IMG/VR virus record: IMGVR_UViG_3300017772_000184
Coordinates: 1 to 20,118 of that record
Length of the DNA stretch: 20,118 nucleotides
Reading direction: 5' to 3' (one strand)
Source of the DNA: a virus
The notes beneath the pieces are model-generated. The model saw only the letters and a list, made by a program, of their open reading frames with translations. It did not search any database and was not told the DNA's origin. Positions 1 to 8,940 of this stretch are shown here, piece after piece; the stretch's first letter is position 1; every line of letters starts with the position of its first letter. A program made the translations under genes and the position numbers.

Positions 1-748
1 AGTATCTCAAAGCATAGAGTTATTCAAAGGAGCAGTTTATCCTTCTGAATATACCAATGGATTTAACTGGACAAGTCAACCATTACTTACCAATAGTCCA
101 GCAACGCAATCATTTAGTTCTACTGATTACTTAACAGCTACAGTATACGATACAAATGTAACGGTAAAATATTACCAAACAGGAAGTTTAACGGCTACTA
201 AGAACTACGTACCTACAAGTAACTTTTCTGCTATACCTATAAGTCCTCTTAATATTGGATTATATACAGAGAGCGACGCTATAACTTTAGATGTTACAGG
301 AAGCTCTATAAGATATGAGAAAGAAAATGACTGTAGAATAGAAAAACAAAGATTTGCATTTACAAATAAGTTTGGTTTTTGGGATTATTATACTAACCAT
401 ACTGCATTAAGAAAACGTACTAACATAGATAGAAATACTTATAGTAGAGACTTTATAGATTATACTCAAAGAGTACCTTCTTATAATATATCCAATAGAG
501 GAGATGTACAATACTATACTGAATATACAGATGAATTTGAGTTTACTACCGATCAAGTAACTGCAGAAACATCGCAATGGTTAAGAGAAATGTTTGAATC
601 TAACGAAGTATACCTACAAAGCGGTAGTGATTTTATACCAATTAACATACTAAATAGTAATGAAACTATAGTTAACAATACTGCAAGATATAAAAATTAT
701 CAGTATACAGTTAATTATAGATTTGCTAATAATAGAGAACCAAGATAG
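1..748 (+). CDS. Tail-tip/distal tail protein, C-terminal part (5' end outside window)
   Basis: An open frame runs from base 2 to a TAG at 746-748 (248 codons visible); the start is upstream of the window. It is a clear paralogue of the first ~370 residues of the next gene. Shared landmarks, in order, are LFKG/VFRG near the visible N-terminus, SNFSAIPIS/DNFSSIPIS, RFAFTNKFGFWDYY/RFAFINKLGTWDFY, YNISNRG/YDISRRG, W..E..ES..V..Q...FIPI, and a C-terminal QYTVNYRFANNR/QYIITFKPSNQP. It stops exactly where the neighbour adds Fn3-like modules, so it represents the minimal form of the family. The neighbour's N-terminus resembles tail proteins found in Bacteroidota phages, so a tail-tip or distal tail structural role is inferred. 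Its stop abuts the next ATG with no gap, suggesting translational coupling. Confidence is high for a gene and moderate for the role. Confidence 0.7.
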   Translation, partial: VSQSIELFKGAVYPSEYTNGFNWTSQPLLTNSPATQSFSSTDYLTATVYDTNVTVKYYQTGSLTATKNYVPTSNFSAIPISPLNIGLYTESDAITLDVTGSSIRYEKENDCRIEKQRFAFTNKFGFWDYYTNHTALRKRTNIDRNTYSRDFIDYTQRVPSYNISNRGDVQYYTEYTDEFEFTTDQVTAETSQWLREMFESNEVYLQSGSDFIPINILNSNETIVNNTARYKNYQYTVNYRFANNREPR

Positions 749-3700
749 ATGGCGTATACTATAACACAAAAAGCAACCACTCCTAATGCAGCCTATACAA
801 GGCTCATATATACTGTAAGCGGTAGTACTAATACTTATAGACCTCAATTTAAGTATGTATTAGATATATTTGAATCTGGTAGTACTGATAGATTACATAG
901 AGTAGTACAAGAGGTTAATCCTGCCGGAGTATCTGTATTTGATCCTTCTAGGTTATTTCAAGGAGAATTAAAAGAAGACCAATCTTGGAAAATATCGTCT
1001 CTAACACCTTTTGTTTCTAGTAGTAAAGTATTTACGTTAAAGTTTGGAGAACAATACGGTACTTCAATATCTTCTAGTGTAGTAACAGTAGACGATGTAC
1101 AGCAGACTAATACAGAAGTATTTAGAGGAGTAGTTGAACCAAATAACGGTATAGGGTACGATTGGCAATCTAGTTCTTATGCAGTACTTAGTAATATGCC
1201 TGCTACCATGTCAATGCAAGTAGATGACTACGGTACTATATCGGTTTACAATAATGACGTTAGTTATGTTAGTCAAAGCTTTTATTCTTCAAGTGTATCA
1301 GGTAGTTTCCTTGTACAAAGTAAAAGCTATACTATAACAGATAACTTTAGTTCAATACCTATCTCTGCTTCTACTCCTTATTGGAATAATGCAGAAGTAA
1401 ACGTTAGTAGTTCATTAGGATTACAGAGTTACAAATATGAAGTATCAGATGAAACACACAGAGAAAAAACAAGGTTTGCCTTTATTAATAAATTGGGTAC
1501 TTGGGACTTTTATAACAACTATAACCCGGTTAGGCAATCTATGCAAGTTAAGCGAGAGCAATATACTGCTCCTAGGGTGGATTATTCTAGCCTTACTTCT
1601 AATTATGATATAAGCCGTAGAGGTTTAAATACCTATCATAGTACGCAAGACGATACCTTTATAGTAGATACTGATTTTTTAGATAAGACTAATGCTAATT
1701 GGATAGAAGAATTATTAGAATCTCCTTCTGTATTTATACAAAGAAACGGAGAGTTTATTCCTATAATGATTACAGATAGTTCTTATACAGCTAATACAAA
1801 TCAAGCAAGACAGAAACTATTTCAATATATTATAACGTTTAAACCTTCTAATCAACCATTTGGTAAATGGGAACCAGAGTATGTTAGTTGTCCTAAAATA
1901 CAACCTGTATGCCCAGAGATACAAACTAATGCAATTACTGATATAGACTATACAACTCTTACTCTTAATGGAGAAGTAATTTATGACGGAGGTGGTACTG
2001 TTACTAGAGGATTTGCTTGGAATAGCGGTTCAACACCTACTATAGAGAATAATAACCTTGTTGCAGGAACAGGAGAAGGTATATACAGTGCTTCTTTAAC
2101 AGGATTAGCTACAGGTAGTACTTTCTATGTAAGAGCTTATGCAAGTAACGAAGTATGTTTAATATACGGTAGTGAAGTTAATGCTAAAACTTTAGAATGT
2201 TCTGGTAGTAATGTAGAAACAGATCCTATAACTGGTACCTTCTACGGAGGATTTACAGCTAACGGAGAAGTAGTTTGTGAACCACCAGGTGATCTAAATG
2301 TAGAAAGAGGATTTGCTTATAGTTCTACAAATGCTAATCCAAGTGTAAGTGCTTCTTTATCAGTTAAAGCTGGATCAGGAGTTGGTATCTTTAGTAGCTC
2401 TATAACCTGTCTTACAGGATCTACAGATTACTACGTTAGAGCTTATGCTAGTTCTAGTGGTCATTTATACTATGGAGACGTAAAAGAAACAACAACCTCT
2501 ACATTTAGTAACCCAACACTTACTGGTACTGCATCTGGTTCTTTATTTAGAGACTTATATATGATTACCCTTAGCGGTAGTATAACACCAGGTAGTGTTA
2601 CAATAGAAGAAAGAGGATTTGCATTTAGTAGTCAATCTGCTTTACCAGATATTAGTTCATCTAACTCTATAAAACAAATAGTAGCAGGAGGACCAGGAGG
2701 TAATTATGAATTTATTTATACTTCATCTAATGCTGGTACTGAATACTTTGGAAGAGCTTATGCTAAATATACTTACTGTGGTGATGATTTTGTATTCTAC
2801 GGTAATGTAGCTAGTTCTTCAACTCCACCATTTACAGGTAGTTTAAGAGATTTAGATCCTTATGGTTCAGGTAGTATACCTACTGCTTCTTTATTATACT
2901 GGTATGACTTTACAGATCAAACTCAGATGACATTTACGTCAAGTACTGCTTTAGAAAATTACGGTCAAATAACAGATATACAAAACAAAGGTGTAGTAGC
3001 ATCAGCTTCTCTTAATGGAACAGCAGATAGCGATAAATATAAACCACCTCATTATATAGCACCAAACATAGAACAAGGTTATGCTCAATTCTATGGAGGT
3101 GATAACATTAACTCTGTACTTAATCAAAGAGGAGGAGACTTAGGTCAATTCGGTGATTATCCTGGTTTTAGTAGTTCGTCTATAAGTACTGCAATTTATT
3201 TCTCATGGGTAGATTTAGATACTATAAGTAATCAACCTAATATAGAATTTAGAGGTATGACACCAGGCTATCTATTCTCAGTTGCTTATTTACAAAGTCA
3301 TGAAACCTTACCAGGAATAGGCGGTGAAGCAAGATGGTATAGTAGCGTAAGTAGTAGTTTTGACTTAGTTGGTAGTGAAGTAGAATTAAGTGATATAAGT
3401 TCTCAGAAACATGCTATGGCTACGTACTACTCTTATAGTGGATCTAATAATGCATGGCAATCTACTTACCTTATAGTATCAGGTTCTCCTATATCAGGAA
3501 GAACTGATTACGGTAGAGGTGCAGTAACTAGTTCAAGAGCACCTGGTGAAACTAAAGTTTCTCTTAACAGTAATTTCTTAGAGTATACAACGGGTGTTAG
3601 AAATAACGAAGGATTAGCAATTGGTGGTTCAGGAGAAGTTGAGTCTAAAGGTAACAATAACTTTAAATTAGCTCACTTCCTTCTATATACAGGAAGCTTA

Positions 3701-3784
3701 AGTGAAGCTCAAATAACAAGCGTAATAAATGATTTCTCTGCTTCTGTAACTTACGGAGGAGAATTAAATTCAATAAGTAATTAA
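749..3784 (+). CDS. Tail-tip protein with Fn3-like repeats and C-terminal ConA/LamG-like domain
   Basis: 1011 residues. Residues ~1-380 form the tail-tip domain shared with the preceding gene; its N-terminal part (FKYVLDIF, NPAGVSVFDPSRL, FGEQYG) is of a kind I associate with Bacteroidota phage tail proteins. Residues ~381-483, 484-583 and 584-692 are three Fn3-like modules, each with RGFA(W/Y/F)(N/S)S, a short turn, and YVRAYAS or GRAYAK near its end. Residues ~712-1005 start with LLYWYDFTDQ and end with GSLSEAQITSVINDF, a pattern typical of LamG/concanavalin-like adhesin domains; the 18411-19310 product has the same layout. It probably sits at the distal end of the tail and exposes carbohydrate-binding modules to the host envelope. 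ATG at 749 follows the upstream TAG directly; the next gene starts one base after this stop. The exact place in the tail is inferred. Confidence 0.72.
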   Translation: MAYTITQKATTPNAAYTRLIYTVSGSTNTYRPQFKYVLDIFESGSTDRLHRVVQEVNPAGVSVFDPSRLFQGELKEDQSWKISSLTPFVSSSKVFTLKFGEQYGTSISSSVVTVDDVQQTNTEVFRGVVEPNNGIGYDWQSSSYAVLSNMPATMSMQVDDYGTISVYNNDVSYVSQSFYSSSVSGSFLVQSKSYTITDNFSSIPISASTPYWNNAEVNVSSSLGLQSYKYEVSDETHREKTRFAFINKLGTWDFYNNYNPVRQSMQVKREQYTAPRVDYSSLTSNYDISRRGLNTYHSTQDDTFIVDTDFLDKTNANWIEELLESPSVFIQRNGEFIPIMITDSSYTANTNQARQKLFQYIITFKPSNQPFGKWEPEYVSCPKIQPVCPEIQTNAITDIDYTTLTLNGEVIYDGGGTVTRGFAWNSGSTPTIENNNLVAGTGEGIYSASLTGLATGSTFYVRAYASNEVCLIYGSEVNAKTLECSGSNVETDPITGTFYGGFTANGEVVCEPPGDLNVERGFAYSSTNANPSVSASLSVKAGSGVGIFSSSITCLTGSTDYYVRAYASSSGHLYYGDVKETTTSTFSNPTLTGTASGSLFRDLYMITLSGSITPGSVTIEERGFAFSSQSALPDISSSNSIKQIVAGGPGGNYEFIYTSSNAGTEYFGRAYAKYTYCGDDFVFYGNVASSSTPPFTGSLRDLDPYGSGSIPTASLLYWYDFTDQTQMTFTSSTALENYGQITDIQNKGVVASASLNGTADSDKYKPPHYIAPNIEQGYAQFYGGDNINSVLNQRGGDLGQFGDYPGFSSSSISTAIYFSWVDLDTISNQPNIEFRGMTPGYLFSVAYLQSHETLPGIGGEARWYSSVSSSFDLVGSEVELSDISSQKHAMATYYSYSGSNNAWQSTYLIVSGSPISGRTDYGRGAVTSSRAPGETKVSLNSNFLEYTTGVRNNEGLAIGGSGEVESKGNNNFKLAHFLLYTGSLSEAQITSVINDFSASVTYGGELNSISN
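1889..2824 (+). repeat. Three tandem Fn3-like protein modules
   Basis: Roughly 100-residue modules (residues ~381-483, 484-583, 584-692 of the tail-tip protein) repeat the pattern RGFA.(N/S)S ... P.(I/V) ... G.G..Y/F ... GT.Y..RAYA ... YG. They are diverged from one another, so this is an old protein-level duplication rather than a recent DNA repeat. Cysteines recur at the module joints and in the loop before the final YG. This Fn3 variant is widespread in Bacteroidota surface proteins and supports the host assignment. Confidence 0.7.
2882..3763 (+). other. ConA/LamG-like C-terminal domain of the tail-tip protein
   Basis: Residues ~712-1005 of the 749-3784 product. The entry motif is LLYWYDFTDQ with a following FTSSTAL, the body is rich in Ser/Gly/Tyr beta strands, and the exit is a short helix, LSEAQITSVINDF. 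The separate 18411-19310 protein shows the same entry (INYWYDFTSND...LSGSST) and exit (LTEAQMKSLYDTW). The fold call rests on these edges and the overall length; no ligand residues can be named from sequence alone. Confidence 0.55.
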
Positions 3785-3785
3785 G

Positions 3786-6700
3786 ATGATAAACGATTTA
3801 ATACTTAGAGTAACATATGACGATACAATATACGATTTAGACGTAGATGTAGATGTACCTTTAAGACTAGATATGTCAACGGTAGAGAGTCAAGAGTTTG
3901 GTAAAGTATTTGGCGTAGGTTCTCAAACATTTAACTTACCAGGTACAAGTAAAAACAATAGATTCTTTAAACATGCCTACTCTGTCTCTGCAACAGACGT
4001 ACCTGCTTTTTATAATACCATATCGTGTTCTGTTTTACTAAACGGAGAGACGCTTCTAATAGGGCGTTTACAGCTAATGGAGGTAATTACTTCGGACGAA
4101 GGTTATATAGACTATAAAGTTCAAGTAACTGACACGGTATTACAGTTTCAAGAAGCATTAAATGGTCTACTAATTAAGAATGCAGACTTTAGTGCTTACA
4201 ATCATACGTTTAATTCAGCATCTATAATAGATTCTTGGGATGATAATTTACTATCCGGTAGTATATTTTATCCACTAGCAGAGTACGGAGGACAGAATGA
4301 TACTAATAATTTACCTTTTGCTACGTTTGCTTCTGGTAGTGCTTTCGATCAATCTACTTCTAGAGCATGGGATATAGCTTTACATCCATATGAACCAATA
4401 CAATTCTTACCTGCTATAAAGGCTAAAGATTTACTTACAGTAATCTTCGATCAAGTAGGTTATAGGTATACAGGTTCTTTTACAGAAACAGCAGACTTTA
4501 CTCAAGCTTATGTATTACCAAAAGGACAAGATGCATTAGGACCAGTAGTAGATCCTGACTTAGTAGCAACGTTTGAAGCAGAAGAAAATGTACCTCAATC
4601 CTTTGGTACAGGAGTAGTAAGTTCAGATCAAGTTAACTTTACAACAGAAATTAGTGACCCACAAAGTGCTTATAATACAGTACAGAGTCATTACGTATGT
4701 CCTGCTACTGGAGATTATATTTTTAGAGCAGATGTATCTTTTCCTCAACCTTTCTTAGGTACAACAGATATAGTAACGTTTACCTTAAGTTTAAATAAAG
4801 GTGTATATCCAAGTTCAGCTGCAGTAATAGATACAGCACGTATAACCACAAATATATTAGACTCAGGACCAACAATAAGTCTAGCAGTAGGAGGTAAACA
4901 TAACCTTAACTCTGGAGATGATGTATGGGTAACGTTTAGTAAAACATCAGGAGGTAATGCTTTTAGTTTTAGTAACGCTCAATTTGCTTGTAGTGATGCA
5001 CCACCAAGCGTAATAGATACTACGTTATTGATGAACTTACAGTTTCAATCTGATACTAAGAGTTTAGATATACTTCAAGGTTTTATGCAACAATATAATC
5101 TTGTAATGGTACCGGAAGAAGATTCTTCTAGAACTATTGTTATTGAAACGTTTGACGATTGGATAGGTCAAGGTGAAGTAAAAGATTGGTCTCAAAAATA
5201 TAATACAGCTAGAAGAGTAGGTATAAACCATACCGTAGATGACTTAGCTAAAGAGACGTTTCTTAAGAATGCAGATGATGTAGATAGATTTTCTAAGATA
5301 ACTATAGATAACCAACCCAATGATCAGTACGGTACTTTAAGATTATTAGCAGATAATAATATATCACAAGGAGAAGATACTATTGGTGATTTCTTTGCAC
5401 CTGTAATACTATCAGGACCTTTCCAGGTAGCTAGTACACCAGCAAGAGATTTACCAGAATCACAATCGTTTGACTTTGATATAGATGTAAACGACAATAC
5501 AGTATTTCCTCATTTATATAGATTTGAGAATAAACAAATAAGATCATTTGCTTTTAAACCAAGAATAGGGTATAAAGTAACTAATACAGTACAATATCCT
5601 TATGTAATAAAAATAGGAGATGTAGATAATAAATCAAGTATTTCTGGTAGTTATGCTACTCTATCTAACGTAGCTGCTTTGCCAGTTATATCTTCTTCTA
5701 CTAATGACTTGTTATTTAACAATACTTATACACCTTATACTGACGTAGGTTTTAACCTTAACAACAGTGTATCTAATTACGAAAGATACTGGAAGACTTT
5801 TTATAGTAGTCTTTATTGGGAAAATGCTACTTTAGTAACTATGGATTTATTCTTTGAACCTTACGAATATCAAAGTATAAAACTTAACGATAGAATATTA
5901 GTAAATAATATAGCTTATCGAATAAATAAAATTAAAGGGTTTAACTTAACCCGTAGAGATGTAGTTACAGTAGAGTTACTAAGACTATATCCTTCTTACT
6001 TTGAAGCAACCGATGTAGTAGAGTGTCCTAAAGTAGAAACTTACGAAGCACAGAATATAACATCTCAATCTATGACATTATCCGGTAGTGTAACATCTAT
6101 TGGTTCTGGTATACTTGAAAAAGGATTCGTAGTAAGTACATCAGATACTACTCCTACTATAGAAGAAGGAGCAACTAAATACGTTGTAGCAGGTGTTTCT
6201 GCTGGTGAGTACGATTATGACTTAACTGGACTTAATCCTGGTACTACTTATTATTACCAAGCATATGTAAGTTCAAGTCAAGAAGCTTGTGGTAATCCAA
6301 TATATAATGGTGACTCAAGAGGAAATCCTACTTTAACTTCTAGTGCTTGTCCTGCTGTAATAACAGTTAGTGGTTCAGTACAAGGGCCTTATAAAGCTAC
6401 TTTATTTGGTTCTACTACTAATACAGGATCAGGAGTCGTAGAGAGAGGATTTGTAATTAGTTCAACTGATACTAGTCCTGAGATAGGAGAAACTAACGTT
6501 AATAAGAAAATAAATGCTACAGGTAGTGCAGCTAATGTAGTAGAGAGCTGGAGTAATATAATAACAGGAAGTATAGATACTTGGTTATCTTGTAGTACTG
6601 ATTATAACTTTAGAGCATATGCTTCTTCTAGTGAATGTTTAGAGTACGGTACTAACCTTACTTTTACAACTGAAGCTTGTCCAACAGGTTCTACACCATC

Positions 6701-7016
6701 TGATACTGGTAGTTGTATACCATTTAGTGCTTCTTTAGAAACAATATTTAACGGAGCTTGTAGTGAGACAATAGCACAAGTATTGCATACTGACTATACT
6801 GGTTCATGGCCTCCAACTCAAGGTTACTTAGACGGAGGAGGAGTAATGCATGTATATATGGATAGTAGCTGTAGTGTTGCTTCACCAAATACATACTATG
6901 CATTTGATAGTAGTTCAACTACGGGTACAGACGTTAATAGCTTCTTAAGAGTTAATGATGCAGTAGGAGACAATCCAGGAGACGTAATTTACATCTATAA
7001 TTGTGAAGGTCCTTAA
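3786..7016 (+). CDS. Tail hub/tip protein with C-terminal Fn3-like modules
   Basis: 1076 residues. The N-terminal ~125 residues (DVDVPLRLDMSTVE..., VFGVGSQTFNLPGTSKNN, LLIGRLQLMEV, DYKVQVTD) match the pattern of a tail protein common in Bacteroidota phages, in which a short ring-like beta domain precedes a large tail hub. A beta-sandwich-like insert lies near 290-405 (YVCPATGDYIFRADVSF). Residues ~680-735 (DLFFEPYEYQSIKLNDRI, AYRINKIKGFN, VTVELLRLYP) form the conserved end of the hub region. Two Fn3-like modules follow at ~747-853 and ~854-964, related to those of the preceding gene. The last ~100 residues are a separate Cys-containing domain ending IYIYNCEGP. It starts one base after the preceding stop, so the two are probably co-translated. 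I infer a central tail-tip or baseplate-hub role; no enzymatic motif is seen. Confidence 0.65.
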   Translation: MINDLILRVTYDDTIYDLDVDVDVPLRLDMSTVESQEFGKVFGVGSQTFNLPGTSKNNRFFKHAYSVSATDVPAFYNTISCSVLLNGETLLIGRLQLMEVITSDEGYIDYKVQVTDTVLQFQEALNGLLIKNADFSAYNHTFNSASIIDSWDDNLLSGSIFYPLAEYGGQNDTNNLPFATFASGSAFDQSTSRAWDIALHPYEPIQFLPAIKAKDLLTVIFDQVGYRYTGSFTETADFTQAYVLPKGQDALGPVVDPDLVATFEAEENVPQSFGTGVVSSDQVNFTTEISDPQSAYNTVQSHYVCPATGDYIFRADVSFPQPFLGTTDIVTFTLSLNKGVYPSSAAVIDTARITTNILDSGPTISLAVGGKHNLNSGDDVWVTFSKTSGGNAFSFSNAQFACSDAPPSVIDTTLLMNLQFQSDTKSLDILQGFMQQYNLVMVPEEDSSRTIVIETFDDWIGQGEVKDWSQKYNTARRVGINHTVDDLAKETFLKNADDVDRFSKITIDNQPNDQYGTLRLLADNNISQGEDTIGDFFAPVILSGPFQVASTPARDLPESQSFDFDIDVNDNTVFPHLYRFENKQIRSFAFKPRIGYKVTNTVQYPYVIKIGDVDNKSSISGSYATLSNVAALPVISSSTNDLLFNNTYTPYTDVGFNLNNSVSNYERYWKTFYSSLYWENATLVTMDLFFEPYEYQSIKLNDRILVNNIAYRINKIKGFNLTRRDVVTVELLRLYPSYFEATDVVECPKVETYEAQNITSQSMTLSGSVTSIGSGILEKGFVVSTSDTTPTIEEGATKYVVAGVSAGEYDYDLTGLNPGTTYYYQAYVSSSQEACGNPIYNGDSRGNPTLTSSACPAVITVSGSVQGPYKATLFGSTTNTGSGVVERGFVISSTDTSPEIGETNVNKKINATGSAANVVESWSNIITGSIDTWLSCSTDYNFRAYASSSECLEYGTNLTFTTEACPTGSTPSDTGSCIPFSASLETIFNGACSETIAQVLHTDYTGSWPPTQGYLDGGGVMHVYMDSSCSVASPNTYYAFDSSSTTGTDVNSFLRVNDAVGDNPGDVIYIYNCEGP
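6024..6677 (+). repeat. Two tandem Fn3-like protein modules
   Basis: Residues ~747-853 and ~854-964 of the hub protein repeat the pattern EKGFVVSTS / ERGFVISST, TPTI / SPEI, and TTYYYQAYVSS / TDYNFRAYASS. Each module opens with a CP dipeptide (ECPKV, ACPAV) and has a second Cys in the loop before the terminal YG/YNG (EACGNPIYNG, SECLEYG). They are clearly related to the modules at 1889-2824 in the adjacent gene. Confidence 0.7.
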
Positions 7017-7043
7017 ATAATTAAAATTCTATTTATATAATAT

Positions 7044-8561
7044 ATGGCAAAAGAGGTAGTAAATATAGACGTACAGGTCCAAACTAAATCCGTAGGTGAG
7101 TTAGAAACTGAATTAGCTAAAATTAACGAAGAGTTAAAACAAGTTAAGATAGGTAGTCAAGCTTTTAAAGACTTATCTGCAGATTCTCAAAAACTTACAG
7201 CAGAGTTAGAGACCGTAAATAGAGAGATCGAAGGATTTACTTTAGATAAGAAGATTGAAACATCTCAAGCAGCTGTATTAGGTTTAGCTGGAGGATTAGA
7301 AGCTACTGTAGGTACTTTAGGTCTATTAGGAGTAGAGTCAGAGGTATTCGGTAAGTTTGAAGAAAAAGCTATATCAGCATTAACTGCAGCAAGAGGATTT
7401 ATAGATCTATCAGAAGGGTTTGGTAAATTAGCTAAGAATATATCTTTTGCAACTATAAAGTCTAAGATATTCGGTATAACAACTAAACAAGCTTTAATTG
7501 CAACAGGTATAGGTGTATTTGCAGTAGCGTTAGGTAGTATTGTAGCTTACTGGGATGATATTATAAAAGGAGTAGATAAAGCAGCTAAGAAGTTTCCTTT
7601 ACTTGGAATTATAATTACTAAGATAGAAAACGGCTTCAATACTCTTATAGAGTCAATGAGACCGGTACTAGAGTTCTTTGGTATCTTACCAGATGCAGCA
7701 GAGAGAGCTAACAATAAGATTATAGAAGGTAATGAAGAATTAATTTCTTCTAATAAAAAGACTATAGATATACTAAAAGCAAGAGGAGCTACTCAAGAAG
7801 AGATTTATGCTAAACAAGAAGAGCTCTTAATGGCTGAGTTAGATAACCTTAAAAGAACTGATGCTGAAGCTGAAGATATAGAATCTAAAGCTCATGAATT
7901 AACTCTACTTAGAATAGCAGAAGAAACAAGAAAAAGAAAAGAAGCATTTGACGAAAGATTAAAACAAATTCAGTTAAGTGAAACTTTAGAGAAAGAAAGA
8001 GTAGAATTAGAAAAGGAATGGTTTGCTAACTTTGGTGATGAAGCTGCTATGTCGTTTGTAGAGGCATTTGATAAGACTGTAGAAGAAGAGTTTGAACCAG
8101 AATTTATTGACGAAGATTTCGATGACGTAATGGATGGGTTACTAGGAGAAGATGGTGTAGTAACTAAATTTAGAAAAGGATTAGATGATGCATTACAGCA
8201 AACTTTAGCTAATAAAGATAATTGGAATAACTTTTTTGATTTAGCCAATCAAGCATTTGGTAACATAGAGATGTTATCTCAACAGAAGTACGAAAGAACG
8301 TTACTTAACTTACAAAGAGAGAGAGATGAGATAATAAATAATACTAGTCTTACAGAGCAAGAAAGAGCAGCAGCATTAGAAAGAATAGAAAAGAAAGAAA
8401 AAGAAACAGAGATAAGAAGAATAAAAGCAGAAAGAGATCAATTTACTCTTAAACAAACCTTAGCAGGATTAGAAGCTATAATGAATGCTAAGATGTTTGC
8501 TATAGAAATGGTACAGATAGCTAAGAAACAAGTAGCTAATGCTACAGCAACAGCACAATAA
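7044..8561 (+). CDS. Tape measure protein, main part (ends at an in-frame TAA)
   Basis: 505 residues. It begins with a coiled coil (LETELAKINEELKQ, ~20-63), followed by an Ala/Gly/Leu-rich segment with LGLLGVESEVFGK (~93-104) that resembles Bacteroidota phage tape measures. A hydrophobic, probably membrane-active segment lies at ~149-170 (LIATGIGVFAVALGSIVAYW). Long charged helices then run to the end (~225-335 and ~400-480). The role is to set tail length and assist DNA entry. The TAA at 8559-8561 is followed in the same frame by 13 sense codons and then the 109-residue ORF at 8601-8930, which looks like the missing C-terminus. The upstream leader 7017-7043 is A/T only apart from one C and has no Shine-Dalgarno. 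It is short for a tape measure; the joined protein would be about 628 residues. Confidence 0.72.
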   Translation: MAKEVVNIDVQVQTKSVGELETELAKINEELKQVKIGSQAFKDLSADSQKLTAELETVNREIEGFTLDKKIETSQAAVLGLAGGLEATVGTLGLLGVESEVFGKFEEKAISALTAARGFIDLSEGFGKLAKNISFATIKSKIFGITTKQALIATGIGVFAVALGSIVAYWDDIIKGVDKAAKKFPLLGIIITKIENGFNTLIESMRPVLEFFGILPDAAERANNKIIEGNEELISSNKKTIDILKARGATQEEIYAKQEELLMAELDNLKRTDAEAEDIESKAHELTLLRIAEETRKRKEAFDERLKQIQLSETLEKERVELEKEWFANFGDEAAMSFVEAFDKTVEEEFEPEFIDEDFDDVMDGLLGEDGVVTKFRKGLDDALQQTLANKDNWNNFFDLANQAFGNIEMLSQQKYERTLLNLQRERDEIINNTSLTEQERAAALERIEKKEKETEIRRIKAERDQFTLKQTLAGLEAIMNAKMFAIEMVQIAKKQVANATATAQ

Positions 8562-8600
8562 ATAGCTTTATCCGGTATTGCCGCTACTGGTAAAGCCTCT

Positions 8601-8930
8601 ATGTCCTTAGGAGCCTTTGTAGCTGCATTAGGACCTTTTGGTATTGCTGCATTTGCTGCTACTATTGGAGGGGTAATTGCAAGTATTATATCTGCAAGAA
8701 AGAATGCTAAGTCACAAATAGCCGCTATAAGCGGTGGTGCCGGAGGTGGTGGCGGAGGCGGAGTACAAGTAGGATCTGCTCCATCACAAGGATTAGCTAA
8801 TTTAGAAGATACATCAGCACCTCAATTTTCAGGAGCACAACCTGCAATAAGAACATATGTATTATCAGGAGATGTAACCTCTGCACAAGAGGCTGATAGT
8901 AAAATAAATAAAAGAAGAACGGTAGGATAA
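8601..8930 (+). CDS. C-terminal part of tape measure protein, separated by an in-frame stop
   Basis: 109 residues from ATG at 8601, in the same frame as the tape measure gene; the 13 codons 8562-8600 upstream are also open. It has a hydrophobic segment (FVAALGPFGIAAFAATIGGVIASIIS), a poly-Gly linker, and a tail ending IRTYVLSGDVTSAQEADSKINKR. Bacteroidota phage tape measures typically end in exactly this order: a hydrophobic Ala/Gly segment, a Gly-rich linker, and (A/T)YV(V/L)S.DVT.AQ..D. It is therefore read as the end of the tape measure. Whether it is made by re-initiation at 8601, by read-through, or not at all cannot be told. The codons just after the stop use more GCC/TCC than the neighbouring DNA. 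Confidence 0.65.
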   Translation: MSLGAFVAALGPFGIAAFAATIGGVIASIISARKNAKSQIAAISGGAGGGGGGGVQVGSAPSQGLANLEDTSAPQFSGAQPAIRTYVLSGDVTSAQEADSKINKRRTVG

Positions 8931-8940
8931 AATTTATATT

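Noticed and set aside
7970-8248. Minus-strand open frame of 92 codons inside the tape measure gene
   Set aside because: It is a Ser/Asn-rich mirror of the Glu/Asp/Leu-rich coiled coil on the plus strand, with no leader, no domain and full overlap with a well supported gene. The same applies to minus-strand frames at 650-847, 9777-10022, 10077-10307, 11183-11437, 11453-11656, 12316-12525, 14319-14504, 15023-15235 and 17033-17329.
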